NCBI RefSeq assembly: GCF_000143415.4
Contig: NW_003314331.1
Span: forward strand, 881,998 to 945,997
DNA: 64,000 bases
Source: Selaginella moellendorffii
Taxonomy: Eukaryota; Streptophyta; Lycopodiopsida; Selaginellales; Selaginellaceae
Direction of reading: 5' to 3'
The notes under the pieces are model-generated. The model saw only the letters and a program-made list of their open reading frames with translations. It was not told where the DNA came from and ran no database searches. Position 1 is the stretch's first letter; each line of letters begins with the position of its first letter. Position numbers and translations under genes: made by a program. Shown piece by piece: positions 12,195 through 24,430 of the stretch.

Positions 12195-13140
12195 ACCAAA
12201 AATGTGATATAGACAAAGGTTATGACAAGTAAATCAACAGTTTTTTGCTGATCTCTGTCCCAACTCAAGACATCGCAATATGAAACATTGCCTCCAAATA
12301 TGTCGAGAGAAGAGCCAGCAGTCCAGCATTTCTGTTGAGATCCAGATCTTCGAGCGATGTTACTGCACCAGCATACGTAACCAGGAGCTACACCAATAGT
12401 CACTCACAACTAAGCATGAAGAGTCCAAGATGATACGTACTGGAGACCAAGATGTTGACAAGCTCCTCATCGATTCCCAGCCTGGTGTGGCGGTAGGATT
12501 CCAGCTTAAACTATTCTACTTGTCTTACGTTTTCCTTCCGAGATCCACCTCATGGACATGATAGTTGCGATTGCGCTAAACCAGCTAGAGTTTCTATCAA
12601 TGCTTGGCAGATCACTAAACTTTTTGCCACCAGTCAGTATACTCCGTCCTGACAAGACTTTTTCTTTTAGATATGTTACTACAAGGAATTTACTCGCCTT
12701 CTTGCTGCAACTCAGGTCCAACCTAAGACGATCAAGCACTGGCAATCACATGACTCGCTCTAGCATCGAGTCGCGTTCCACAAGTTGACACCACCACCGA
12801 TCTGCAAGCCAGCAGAAGATCAATGTAATAGAAAGAAACATTTTCTAAACATTACTTGCCCAATAGTGCCGTGAGCGCTGCTTTCAAGCTCAAAGAATCT
12901 CCCCGGTTTTGAACTCATTGGTGCTCCTGGGATTGCAATTCACATGGGAGAATTCCAGCGGATCGTCAAGCTGTGCGGTTTCACCCCTGCATACAATGTA
13001 AGGGTTCTTTATGGAGTGTAGAGATAATACAATGAGTAAGGAAGCAACTGATGGGGTCTACTCTGATGGATTCAGTGGTTGTGAATTTTGAGTCAGAGAA
13101 ATCGGCTTCCAAGTTTGCTGGAATGTACCTACGGGTGATC
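12195..13140 (-). pseudogene. Diverged HISN3 remnant (type d), copy 2
   Basis: Counterpart of 7990-8930, sharing its rearranged exon fragments. Confidence 0.7.
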
Positions 13141-13259
13141 TTCCCTGCGAACATGTGTTCATAGCAAGGAGTTCAAATGGCATTGCAGCAGTAGGATCAG
13201 TATTTAACATTGTAATGCCTTATGCCATGTTATGTTCTTTGAGAGTTCACAACTAAAGA

Positions 13260-13826
13260 TAACTCCACCTTAATAGTGCCTGGCCAGTTCTAATAAGACC
13301 TGGCCAAATTGCGATAGGCACTAGGCAGTTCCAGCCATGGTTCTCGGCACTCTTTCTAACAGCGAAGTTGCAAATGTTTTGGCACTGGTTGGTATAGACT
13401 GGCCTGGGTTGTAAACGAAAGTCTCGGTCCTTGGCCTTGAATTGTCCAGCCACCTTGGCCAGTCTTTGCGCTACAATGGCAGGCATTTCCAAGCAATGTT
13501 TTACAATGAGTGTTCTTGGACTTGTGGAAGTGAAAAAAACTTGTTTAGGTTAAGTTCTCAAAGCGGAAGAACATAACATGGCCTAGCCTTGAAAAGAAAT
13601 ACAAAAAACATCCAACCAAAAATCATGGAAAACACGCACAGAGCTCTATCGAGCCCACAAGTGTTTGTTTGATCCATCACATGGTCTGTAAATCCAGCTC
13701 AAACAGAAAGAAACTATCAAGATTCTAGAGAAGAAAACTGCTACCTTCATTTCCAGCAGCAAAAGCAGCAGTGATGAGAAGGCACGAGAGGAGCAATGCA
13801 AGCAGAAGCTTTTGAGAAGGAGCCAT
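13260..13826 (-). pseudogene. Signal-peptide protein remnant, minus strand, copy 2
   Basis: ATG at 13826 and a full-length signal peptide ending near AAFAAGNE, with the same exon-like block (near 13300-13490) as copy 1. Mature product unidentified. Confidence 0.45.
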
Positions 13827-13952
13827 TTCTCCGAGCAAAAGGAATGAGAAAACAAAAGGGGCAGCCATACACAGAAGCTCCCACCGAGTTTTAGAATGCG
13901 AAGTGTTGGTCTTACAATTTGGGGTTGGTCAACCTCGGAAATGAATTCAGGA

Positions 13953-14866
13953 TTGATCTCTGTGCCAACTCAAGACATCGGAATATGAAACATTGCCTCC
14001 AAATATGTCGAGAGCAGAGCCAAGAGTCACGTCTACAACGCCCCCAGCATTTTTTATGAGATCCAGATCTTCGAGCAATGTTACTCCACCAGCATACGTA
14101 ACCGGGATCTACATCAATACTCACTCACAACTAAGACACCAAGATCATGAAGAGTCCAAGATGATACGTACTGGAGACCATTGGCCCAAGATCTTGACAA
14201 GCTCCTCGTCGATTCCCAGCCTGGGGTAGCAGCGATAAGGTTCCAGCTTAAACTATTCTTACTACTTGTCTTACTGCTTTCCTTCGACGTCCACCCCATG
14301 GACAAGAAACTCGTCGCAAAAGTTTCATGTGTTACAAGCTATCCATCTTCTTTCTGCAACTCAGGTCCAAAACGAGCCTCTTCCGGCCAACAAGGCGTAC
14401 TAGCTGCTGGAGCCTTTCAGTGTCGACCTTGCCGTCCTTAAACACGAACTAGAAAAACCAAAGTTGGAGTTATTCCCTCATAAGACTGATATAAAACACT
14501 CACCGAGGTGACAATCACATGACTCGCTCCAGCATCGAGATAAGACTTCGCGTTCCCCAAGTTGACACCACCACCGATCTGCAAGCCGCCTGAAATCTAG
14601 CAGAAACGAGAGCTGTCAAAATCTAGAAACAAATGCAATAGTAAGAAAAAAGAACATTACTTGCCTGGATACGCTTCCAGTGCCGCGAGCGCTGCTTTCA
14701 GGCTCAAAGAATCTCCCCCGAGCATGATCACGTGTCCGCCGGGAAGATCATCGCAGCGATACATTCCAGCAAACTCGGCAGCCGATTTCTCCGACTCGAA
14801 ATTCACAACCAGCGAAGACTGCAACGAATCCAGCAGAGTAGATCCCAAAATTTGCTTCACCTTTCC
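13953..14866 (-). pseudogene. HISN3 pseudogene (type a), copy 2, exon 6 inverted
   Basis: Same layout as 9715-10628, with the exon 6 equivalent on the plus strand at 14958-15088. Near-identical to the copies at 9715 and 29123. Confidence 0.8.
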
Positions 14867-15942
14867 CTACAAAAAAACGCACACATCCAGCATTGGATCT
14901 CTCTCTCTCTCTCTCTCTCTCAAAAACATAGCTTGTAACATATGAAATTTTTGCCAGGATGGAGTGTGCATGGTCATGACGAGCGGTGGCAAAAGTTTGG
15001 TGATCTGCCAATTGCTGAAGAAACTCTAGGCGGTTTGGCGCAATCAGCCGACAAGTTTCTTGTCAATGGGGTGGACGTCGAAGGAAAGTGGTAAGACAAG
15101 TAGTTGAATCGTTTCATCTTGCCGAGCTGCACATAGCCAGTGATCATCTCATTCTACGCTCATTGATCGATCGGGGAATGGAGATCGATCGATCAATCAA
15201 AGAGGTTAATCACTCATAACTTACACACCAAGAGAGTCCAAGATGATACGTCCTGGAGACCATTGGCCCAAGATTTTGACAAGATCCTCATCGATTCCCA
15301 GCCGCCAGAGCTTAAAGCTTTTCACAGACCGGAGTGCATGCAAGCACTTCCGGGTGTGGTAAGCAGCAGGTTTCGTTCTTTTCTTCCTTTTTTTCCTTGG
15401 TTTAAGTATCAGTTTCATGGATTTTTATTCTCAGGCTCGCTGGTTTTGGAGGTGGGAGCGTTGTCCCGCTTAAATGGCAATCCACAGTTTGAGAGGAGTA
15501 TGCGCAGTACTAGTGAACTGAACTTACTGGGAACGAACCTTGACATAACTGAAGATTTGTTCTATTGCATATTCTGGAACGCAGAGAGAGTTCAGTAGCT
15601 TTGGTTCTGACCTCCAGCATGGATGTAAAGCGAATTTGAGTCACTGAAGGCGGAAGTTTGCCGGCTGAGAAAGAATCCAACAGCTCCAAATTTCCCTTAG
15701 CTCCAATCTAAACTCGCCTCAAGAAGTTCGTCTTTTGCTGATATCTATTCTGACTTGAGCATTGAGAACGTGTGTTTCATTGTAGATCATTCCAACCATG
15801 GTGGTGAAACCATGGTTATCAACGTTAAGGTGCTACTACTGCCACTGGAGTAAAAGTTTGTGCGAGCTTTTGTGTGAGTTCGTGGAGATGGCCCCCTTTG
15901 TTTGCTCAATCTATTCTCTTTTCTCTTGGCTCTCCAGAAATT

Positions 15943-16212
15943 ATGGCTCCTACTCGAAAGCTTGTGCTTGCATCGCTCCTCTCATGCCTGGTCATCACTG
16001 CGGCTTTTGCTGCTGCAGTTTTCTTTAGTTCTCTCTCCAAAATCTCGATAGTTTCTGTGTCCACACCAGCAACGACCATGGCGATCCATCAGCAAACTAC
16101 AGTGCTCCATAGTAGAGCTCTCTGTGTGTTTTCCATGACGGTTTTTCTGTGGATCTTAGCCTTCCTTTACAAGGTTTTGTTCTTTGAAGTTAAGCTTGAC
16201 TCGAGAAAATAA
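15943..16212 (+). CDS. Repeated signal-peptide ORF, copy 4 (89 aa)
   Basis: Signal peptide unchanged; the C-terminus differs (ends KLDSRK) because the frame runs into the HISN3 fragment junction. Upstream, the segment just before the ATG carries a short deletion relative to other copies. Confidence 0.3.
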   Translation: MAPTRKLVLASLLSCLVITAAFAAAVFFSSLSKISIVSVSTPATTMAIHQQTTVLHSRALCVFSMTVFLWILAFLYKVLFFEVKLDSRK

Positions 16213-16213
16213 A

Positions 16214-16485
16214 GTGGTCAAGAAATGGATGATCTTGCTCGCCGGGTCTACTCTGCTGGATTTGTCACAGTCTTCGCTGGTTGTGAATTTCGAGTCGGAG
16301 GACACGTTCAGTGACCCTGAAGGCAGCACTCGCGGCAGTGGAAGCGTATACAATTTCTAGATGTTGAGAAGCGCTGTTTTCTGCTACATTTCAAGTGGCT
16401 TGCAGATCCGTGGTGGTATGAACTTGGGGAACGTGAAGTCCTATCTCGATGCTGGGGCGAGTCATGTGTTGTCACCTCGGTAAGT
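16214..16485 (+). pseudogene. HISN3 exon 3-4 fragment
   Basis: Copy of the fragment at 2806-3092, ending at the same position before the array is interrupted at about 16540. Confidence 0.7.
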
Positions 16486-17074
16486 GTTTTACATCAGTCT
16501 TGGAATTTAACTCTTAACATTGTGTGTGTGAGACTAGGTCTTCATTCTCCGACTTCAGTCTAAGTCTTCAGTCTATGAAGATTTCATGCTCCGACTTCAT
16601 AGTCTTCATAGCCCTGACTACAATTTCAAGGACTTGTATCCTCATCTATATTTGACTTCTCACGGTCATCAATTCCAGTCTCAAATTCATGAGCACAAAC
16701 CTCAAATATATGAAGATAATCTTTTGACTCTTTTATTGTTTTTGGAGTCTTTATCTTCCTTGTGATCCCAACTATAGTTGTTTACCATAACTATATTAGT
16801 CAATTTGTTGAGTGAAACACTTATCTGAATCACATTCTTAACTCTCTGAGGAAACCCTTATACTGTTCCCAAGATCCCAATGTCATTTAGCTTATTTTCT
16901 ATCCACCACCTCACTTACAAGTTCACACATGAACTGTAGTGGAGAGCCATGTCTTCCCGACCTGCTACTCTTCAAGGATAAGTCCACTCCTAGGACCTTC
17001 TGATACCAACACTAATGGTGATATACTTGAGCACCAATAAAAGTCAGACTAAGGAACAGTTTCGATACCAAATT

Positions 17075-17995
17075 GTAAGCGACTAATTTTTCCATTCTAC
17101 TTTAGTCACTTAACCACACCTTTGACCACTTGGAGGAATCTCTCTCACAACCTCCATAGGTCCAATTTAGGACTTGGGGCTTGTTAGCCCCAAGAATGGC
17201 ATCCATGCCACTTAACCTTTGCACTTAGTCCTAGTGCTCTACATATTTGATCCCATGATCAACACCCCAAGGTACCACCAATATATCAGCCCATTACATT
17301 AAAGCCATGCCCATTCACCTTGGTCACACTAATGGTCTAACACCACCTGCATCGCAGTCCCGTCTCTCAAAGATTGGGCCATCCGTCCATGACTAATTAT
17401 CCCAGATCCACTCCTTAACATCATTAGGATGCCCACTGACTTGGGGAATAGCCTCCCTAATATCTCTTTTCCGGTCCCCACCAAGTCCCTTTTCGTCCAT
17501 GGCCGTGTTCGCTAACACTACCACTGGATCAAAACCCATAAACCTGACCACTAAGTCCCCTTGTTCTCCAGGACTTCTTTGTCATGTGACCACATCCTTG
17601 GTCACTAAACCAGAGGACTGCTCTTCTTCCTTTCCACCATTCAGGACTCTGGGACAACATTCCAGAACAACGTGGCCCTACACAAACCTCATGGGTACTC
17701 TCCCCACCTTCCACCTTTGTGTGCTCTAGCCATAGGCTTAAAACGAGGTTCCATTAAGCCATGCTAGATATCCAAGTAGGTAGTGCTACCCATGCTTGGA
17801 CTGGGAGCATCAACCATTCGATCTCCCAGGGGAACTAAAGCCAGCTCTTGAACACTTTACTAAACTACCCCGCTTGTTGGTCCGTATTCACTTTAGTCTT
17901 GAACTTCTCAATGGTCAACTCATCACCCAACACATAGGTACAACTTTCCTGGGCCAAACTGACCTTTCCTAGCCAAATTGGCTCCACTAGGCTCC
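17075..17995 (+). repeat. Direct repeat, left copy
   Basis: Pairs with 22068-22975. The left copy has many more TG/CA and AT positions where the right copy has CG, as expected from decay of methylated cytosines. Confidence 0.75.
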
Positions 17996-20900
17996 AACCC
18001 CCACACTCTCCCTATTATATTTTGGGAACCCTCTACAATGTATAATAGGGATAGTGACATGTGGCTTTGTTCCTTTGCTCTATGCTTAGGAGTTTAACTC
18101 CATACTTAGGAGTTTGCTTCTGTTCCTTCATTAGTGGCTTAAGGCCTTGAAACTTAAATTCCACTCCACGTGGCATGTGGCATATGGTATGTGACACGTG
18201 GCAATAAAAGGCTTAGGTTTTACTTCATGGTTTTCCTATGGTAAATCACTATAGGATAAAGGGTAGAAACCATGTTCATTACATTAGTGGATCCTTCTTA
18301 GGTATGAATATAAGTAGATCAATAAAGACTATAGAGATTAGTCTATTGGTTCAAGTAGTTATTGTTGTGCTCTTTTATACATTTTTCTTATATTAGACTA
18401 AGGTAATGCAAATGTAAGTTTGAGGTTTAGCTAAGTTGAGACAAAAAAGATAGTCATCAGGAATGAAGGATCAAATATGTAAATCATTTTTTATTTTTTT
18501 TTAGAGAGATGATTTAGCAACAAGATATGATCTCATTACTTGTGTTTGCATCATGCAATCAATAGTCTTTATCTTACTGCATGTTGATAATGATGGTCTT
18601 AAATGTGGTGAGTCATAGGATGAATAACGGTGAAGCACTAAACCATTTTGGTTAAATTTGCTATTGGAAAGCTTTGGTTACAATGCTTAATTCTTTTCTA
18701 GGGAATCTTATTTTTGCTCTTTGAATGGTTTAGTGTTGGATTAGTTTTGAGTTTGGTCAGAGAGAGAGTGGCATGAACTTATTCATGTTGTGAATAAAAG
18801 TTAGTTGTTGTAAATCTACCAATAGGATATAGTATTATATTGCATTTATCAAATAAAGTTGGCATTTGATATTCATGTAAATCTTTGTAATAGTAACATG
18901 GATATTACTCATGATATTACTCAATTGATGATCAAGTCATTATGATACTTATATCATAATCATATGGTCATGAGCAATATGTTTATGAGGTTTCTTGGTC
19001 AAATTGTCGTAAATATGACTTCAAGTATCGAAAGTTACTTGTCGCTCGAGCAAGTTACCTTTCGGATATTCTTTCCTTACTGCTAGGCCCGTTATTAGTT
19101 CTCACTTGGGCTAGTTGAGAAACTGGTTAATGACCATGTACTTAAATTGGATAAACATAAAGTAAGAACCCTATATGTTTCTTGCTGAGCATACTCGGCC
19201 TGTTTTGAGAAACTCCTGTCATTGGTTTGCATTTGCTAATATTAAGAACCCCCATGATATTGAGATTGGTCTCTCAATATTCACTACATGATAGCTTGCT
19301 ATGTCTGCCAAACACCCTCACTATCATGCCTTTTGTGTTAGTCTCATTTTAGTCCCAAATGCTATTTATGGAAAGTGTCTAGATTTGCTCATTTGGCATA
19401 TCTACGAAATGTAGAGATTGGCCTAAACATAATGGTATTCGTCCCATGTCCAAATTCACAATCTAACACCATTCCATATTTAGTAAGTTTTGAGCTTGTC
19501 CCAAAGACAAACTCTTGATACTAAGGGAGGCTTGGGGTGAAAGCCTAAAGTGTGTGTTCCTCAAGAGGGGGGGATATGGGGGGTTCCAAATGTATAGTAG
19601 GGATAGTGGGTAGGTTAGGCATGGCCAACCAACCTGAGGTATAGTCTAGCTCCCGCTTGCGTGCTTGTCCTTGTTTTGCATCTGGCTTGGGTCTAAGCCC
19701 AAGTTCCACACCATACTAGCTAATGGAGTATCCATGTCCTTGCATTAGGTCACCGGTATGTTGAAATAGCACCAGACTCCGTTTGGCCGTTTTGCATGCT
19801 GGTCATGGCATTAGGATGCTAGTTACTCTAGGACTGTTCCAAGTCGCTCTGGGCTCCTGTCCCTTCGCTCCTTGGGCTGTATGCTTAGGAGTTGCTCCAT
19901 GGTTTGATTCCATCACTCCTTGGCTCCACGCTTTGGGAGTTTAGCATCGTTTCTTCGTCTAGTGGCCCAAGGCTTTGAACCTCGGGTTCTACACCACTGT
20001 CCTTTGGACATGTGGCATGTGACATATGGCATATAACACGTGGCACATGGAGGGTTTAGCTTTCGCTTTGTGGTGTTATCCTATGGTAAATCACCATGGG
20101 ATAAAAGGTGAAAACCAAGTGCACTACATTTGGTATCAGAGGATACGTCTTAGCGAGTATTATCCAATGAGATTGGGCAACTAGTCTTGTTGCATACGCA
20201 GAGATGAAAACGATGATCCGAGTGGGTACACGTTTGGGTGCAAAGGCTTCACATTCGTTCCTTGGGTATAGATTTTGGTTACTTTGTTGTACCGTAATAA
20301 TGTGAGCTTACTCTTGGGCTCATAAGATGGATTTGAGATGTTCCATTTGCACGAGTTTACGCTTAGGCTCGTGAGTGAGGCACATTAGCAACTCAAGGTT
20401 ACACTTTGAGTTGGCAGGATTAATGTTAGCCTATTAGTGATTCCATAAGTTGTTCCAGTGGTTCCATGAGTTGTTCCATGTACCATGGGTGAAAGTAAAC
20501 CTTCTCTAGGTTTGCTATGAGTGGCAAATAGGCTGGGCCGTAGCTATTTAGCACGGCACTAGTGGATCCTTTCTAGCATGATTACAAGTGAATCAACCAA
20601 GATTGTAGGGATTAGTCCATTGATTCAAATAGTCATTGTCGTGCTCTCTCATAAACTTTTTTTGGATTGGACTGAAGGCAGTGCGAAAGCAAGCTTAAGG
20701 TTTAGTCAAAGATGAGACCGAAAAGAGAGTCATTAGGGACGAAAGATCAAGCACGTAAATCATCTTCTCTCTTGGAGAAATGATTTGCAACGAGGTGTGA
20801 CTCATTGCTCGTGTTCACATTATGCAATCAAGAGTCTCTACCTTGATGCATGTTGGAAATGATAGTCTTACAAATGGTGAATTGTGGGATGGATAGCGGT

Positions 20901-22067
20901 AAAGCACTAAACCATTTTGTCTAAGCTTGCTATTGGAAGATTTGGGTTACAATGTTCAATTCTTTTCCGGGGAATCTTGCTATTGCTCCTTGAGTAGTTT
21001 GGTGTTAGATTAGTTTTGAGTTTGGTCGGAAAGAGAGTGGCATGAGCTTGTCCGTGTTGTGAACAAAAGTTAGTGGTATTGGGTGTTATAAATTGCTATC
21101 GATAGAGTGTGGCATTTCTGTTGCATTTTTGTCGAATCGAGTTAACACTTGATACTCACATAAACCTTTGAAGTAATGACATGGGTGTTGCTCGTAGTGT
21201 TGCTCAATTGATGATCAAGTCATTGTGATACTTATATCATATCTATATGATAATGAGTAATGCGTTTACAAAGTTGCTTAGTTAAACAATGATCAACCCT
21301 AAAGTGGTTGATAGTGAAGCTAATCTACTTGCACAAAGTAGCATTGTAGTAGCTTTGATTGGATTCTTGATGGTGGTCCATTATGCTAAGCTTAAATTGG
21401 TACCTTGTTTCCTAGGGTTTGCCCATAACGTGTTGGAAAAAAAAAAAAGTTGTAGCATTTATTTGCTATAGCTTGTCAGTTGATCCATTGCACTTGGAGT
21501 AGATTATTGGATGGTGAAGGTATGTAGTTAAGGCATTAACATCACTAGCACTTGTGTTAGTGAAAGTGGCATTGTTATGTTGAGTGATAAAGAACTTTCC
21601 TTAAAACTTGATTTTCTATGTCATTTTTCTTGTTAGTGTTTGGGCTTCGCATTGGATCTTGAAAGTGATTGAAGAAGAGTGTTAATGCAATGTAGATATC
21701 CGAAGATATGGTCTTCGTGATCAAGTCTTGGATATTAAATTTGCATTTCACGGATATCAATGTTGGATGTTGGAAAAATGGGCAAAGATGTTTGATGCTT
21801 AAGCATACTATTGGGTCATAAGAATTTGTGTTGAGGTGAAACTATGTGAGGTTGTTAATAAAAGGATGTTGGTTGAGTCTTGAAAGTTTGCATTCTTGCA
21901 CTAAGAGTCATTCTTTCTCTAGGATAGAAATTTTTTCACAAATTTTCTTAGGCTTTTCCAATAGCTGATCTGTTAGTCACTTAAATCATTCCGTTTTTGT
22001 AAGCCAATACAAACTAGTGAAAGGGTTGGAGTTGACTTCAGTTATCTTAAACTCTAGTATGTAATTG

Positions 22068-22975
22068 TGAGAGATTAATTTTTTCCATTCTACTTTAGTC
22101 ACTTAACCGCACCTCCGACCACTTGGAGGAGTCTTATTCACAACCTCCATAAGTCCCACTCAGGACTTGGCTTGCTAGCCCCATGAATGGCATCCACGCC
22201 ACTCAACTTTTGCACTTGGCCCAAGTGCTCCATGTGTCCGATCCTATGACCGACACCCCAAGGTACCATTGACATACCAGCCCGTTACGCTAGGCCATGC
22301 CCATTCACCTTGGTCACATCAGTGGTCCAACACCACCTGCATTACAACCCCGTCTCTCAAAGACTAGGCCATCCATCCATGAGTGGCTATCCCAGATCCA
22401 CTCCATAGCATCCTCAGGATGCCTGCAAACATGGGAGATAGCCTTCCCCAATGTCTCCTTTCCGGTCCCTGCCAAGTCCCTTCCTGTCCATGGCCGTGTT
22501 CACCAACACTGCCACTGGATCAAGGCCCACAGGCCCGACCACTAAATCCAACTGTCCTCTAGGACTTTCTTACTATGTGGCTGTGTCCCTTGTCACCACA
22601 CTAGAGGGCTACTCCTCTTCCTTTCCACAGTCTGGGACTTTGGGCCCACATTTCGGAACACCGTGGCCTTACGCAAGCCTCATGGGTACTCTCCCCACCT
22701 CTCGCCTTTTGGTGCTCTAGCCATGGGCTTAGAGCGAGGTTCTGTTAAGCCATACTATGTATCCAAGTAGGTAGTGCCACCCACACTTGGACTGGGAGCA
22801 TCGGCCAGTCGATCTCCCGGGGGAACTAGAGCCGGCTCTTGAACACTTCACCAAGCTACCCCGCTTGTCGGTCCGTGTTCACTCTAGTCTTGGACTTCAC
22901 AATGGGCAGCTCATCACCCAACACTGGGTCCGGCCTTCCTGGGCCAAACTGTCCTTTCCTGGTAGGGGGTTTTGG
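22068..22975 (+). repeat. Direct repeat, right copy
   Basis: Right partner of 17075-17995, lying about 4.99 kb downstream. It ends in a G-rich tract (near 22961-22978) at the presumed internal/LTR boundary. Confidence 0.75.
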
Positions 22976-23084
22976 GGGTTCTTCGTCGCCGCGAATGGCT
23001 GTCCTCCCCCTTACTATACTTTTGGAGCTCACCAAACCCTCTAGGGTCTAGGAGACGAACGCTTTGGGCTTTCACCCTCTCAGA

Positions 23085-23600
23085 CTCGAACTCGGACTCG
23101 GACTCGGACTTGGACTCGGGCTCGGGCTCGGTCTCGGCCTCGGCCTTAGCCTCGGTCTTGGTCTCGGTCCCGATCTCGATCTCGGTCTCGGTCCCGGTCT
23201 CGGTCCCGGTCTCAGTCCCGGTCTCGGTCTCGACTTCGGATTCCATCTCGGGTCCATCTCGGACTCCATCTCGGGTCCATCTCGGACTCCATCTCGGACT
23301 CCATCTCGGGTCCATCTCGGACTCCATCTCGGACTCCATCTCGGGTCCATCTCGGACTCCATCTCGGACTCCATCTCGGGTCCATCTCGGACTCCATCTC
23401 GGACTCCATCTCGGGTCCATCTCGGACTCCATCTCGGACTCCATCTCAGTCCATCTCGGACTCCGTCTCGGTCCATCTTGGACTCCGTCTCGGTACATCT
23501 CGGACTCCATCTCGGACTCCATCTCAGGTCCTTCTCGGACTCCACTTCGAACTCCACTTCGGACTCCAACTCGGGTCCATCTCGGGTCCATCTCAGACAC
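23085..23600. repeat. CTCGGA hexamer tract and 35-bp minisatellite
   Basis: First (23085-23235) are degenerate repeats of CTCGGA/CTCGGT. Then an exact 35-bp period starts at 23271, 23306, 23341, 23376 and 23411, each unit being one 11-bp and two 12-bp variants of TCGGACTCCATC, followed by degenerate units. Because 35 is not a multiple of three, the frame rotates each unit, which leaves long ORFs in several frames on both strands. These are composition artefacts rather than genes. Confidence 0.9.
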
Positions 23601-23930
23601 TTCCACGTGTCATGTGTTGGTCCTTTTGGGTCCTTTTTTGGAGCCTCACTTATTGCTCGCTTCATGCTCATTCCTCGAGCACTTCGTTGGGAGTTCCACT
23701 CCCACTCTCAACCTTTTGAAGTCGGAGCTTTTAGTCCAAACGTGTTATGCTCGTTTGACTTTCGCTTCAACCACTACCACGTGGCACCCTTTCGGCTCCA
23801 CTTTTGGGGCCTAGGGATTTTGTATCTCACTGTATTTTGTATGATGTGGCCCGAAAGGGATGCTGACTTTTGGGGCTAAGGCAATTGAGTTGGATAAAGT
23901 TTAGAGTTGGTGTAAAAAAGTGGCTGTTGT
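23600..23930. other. No gene seen; element flank to array junction
   Basis: Unassigned sequence with two CACGTG-containing stretches (CCACGTGTCATG and CCACGTGGCACC). The duplicated array resumes at about 23930, in the middle of the signal-peptide module (matching position 2676 of the first unit). Confidence 0.5.
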
Positions 23931-24074
23931 GCGCGACAACCATGGCAATCCATCAACAAACTACAGTGCTCAATAGTATAACTCTCTATGTGTTTTCCAT
24001 GACGTTTTTTCTGTGGATCTTAGCCTTCCTTTACACGGCTAGGCCATGTTTTGTTCTTTGAAGTTAAGCTTGAC

Positions 24075-24352
24075 TCGAGAAAATAAAGTGGTCAACAAAT
24101 GGATGATCTTGCTTGCTGGGTCTACTCTGCTGGACTTGTCACAGTCCTCGCTGGTTGTGAATATCGAGTCGGAGGACACGTTCATTGACCCTGAAGGCAG
24201 CACTCACGGCAGTGGAAGCATATACAATTTCTAGATTTTGAGAAGTGTTGTTTTCTGCTACATTTCAAGTGGCTTGCAGATCTGTGGTGGTATGAACTTG
24301 GGGAACGTGCAGTCCTAGCTCGATACTGGGGCGAGTCATGTGTTGTCACCTC
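24075..24352 (+). pseudogene. HISN3 exon 3-4 fragment
   Basis: Third copy of the fragment at 2806-3092, again followed by PPR debris. Confidence 0.7.
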
Positions 24353-24430
24353 GGTAAGTGTTTTACATCGGTCTTGGAATTTAACTCTTAACATTGTGTG
24401 TGTGAGACTAAGTCTTGCTCTGCCATTCTC

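Larger units (their letters stand above)
11173..15419. repeat. Tandem unit T2 (about 4.25 kb)
   Basis: Second copy of the unit described at 6990, nearly identical over its whole length with small indels, for example the extra CCCCAAGTGGGGAGTA near 12173-12190. Confidence 0.85.
16541..23050. mobile_element. Nested non-autonomous LTR-retrotransposon-like remnants
   Basis: Gene-free and mostly AT-rich. An LTR-like segment at about 19575-20129 is preceded by a purine tract (AAGAGGGGGGGATATGGGGGG, near 19563) and followed at 20133 by TGGTATCAGAGG, matching the initiator-Met tRNA primer-binding site common in plant LTR elements. A shorter related LTR-like segment lies at about 18003-18285, and a truncated one from about 22970. 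Internal regions are partly repeated: 18285-19000 resembles 20560-21260, and 17075-17995 resembles 22068-22975 at roughly 80% by eye. No gag or pol reading frame is visible, so this is a non-autonomous or fully decayed element, probably several nested in tandem. Strand is uncertain; the primer-site orientation suggests plus. Confidence 0.65.

Noticed and set aside
17499-17729. ORFs in the retroelement block as gag remnants
   Set aside because: Short frames on both strands with no zinc knuckle, protease or reverse-transcriptase motif.
23085-23600. CRISPR-like array
   Set aside because: Contiguous repeats without spacers, in a eukaryotic context.
22972-23879. Overlapping ORFs of 199-280 codons on both strands
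   Set aside because: They arise from the CTCGGA hexamers and the 35-bp minisatellite, whose frame rotation avoids stops. The predicted proteins are simple repeats without domains.
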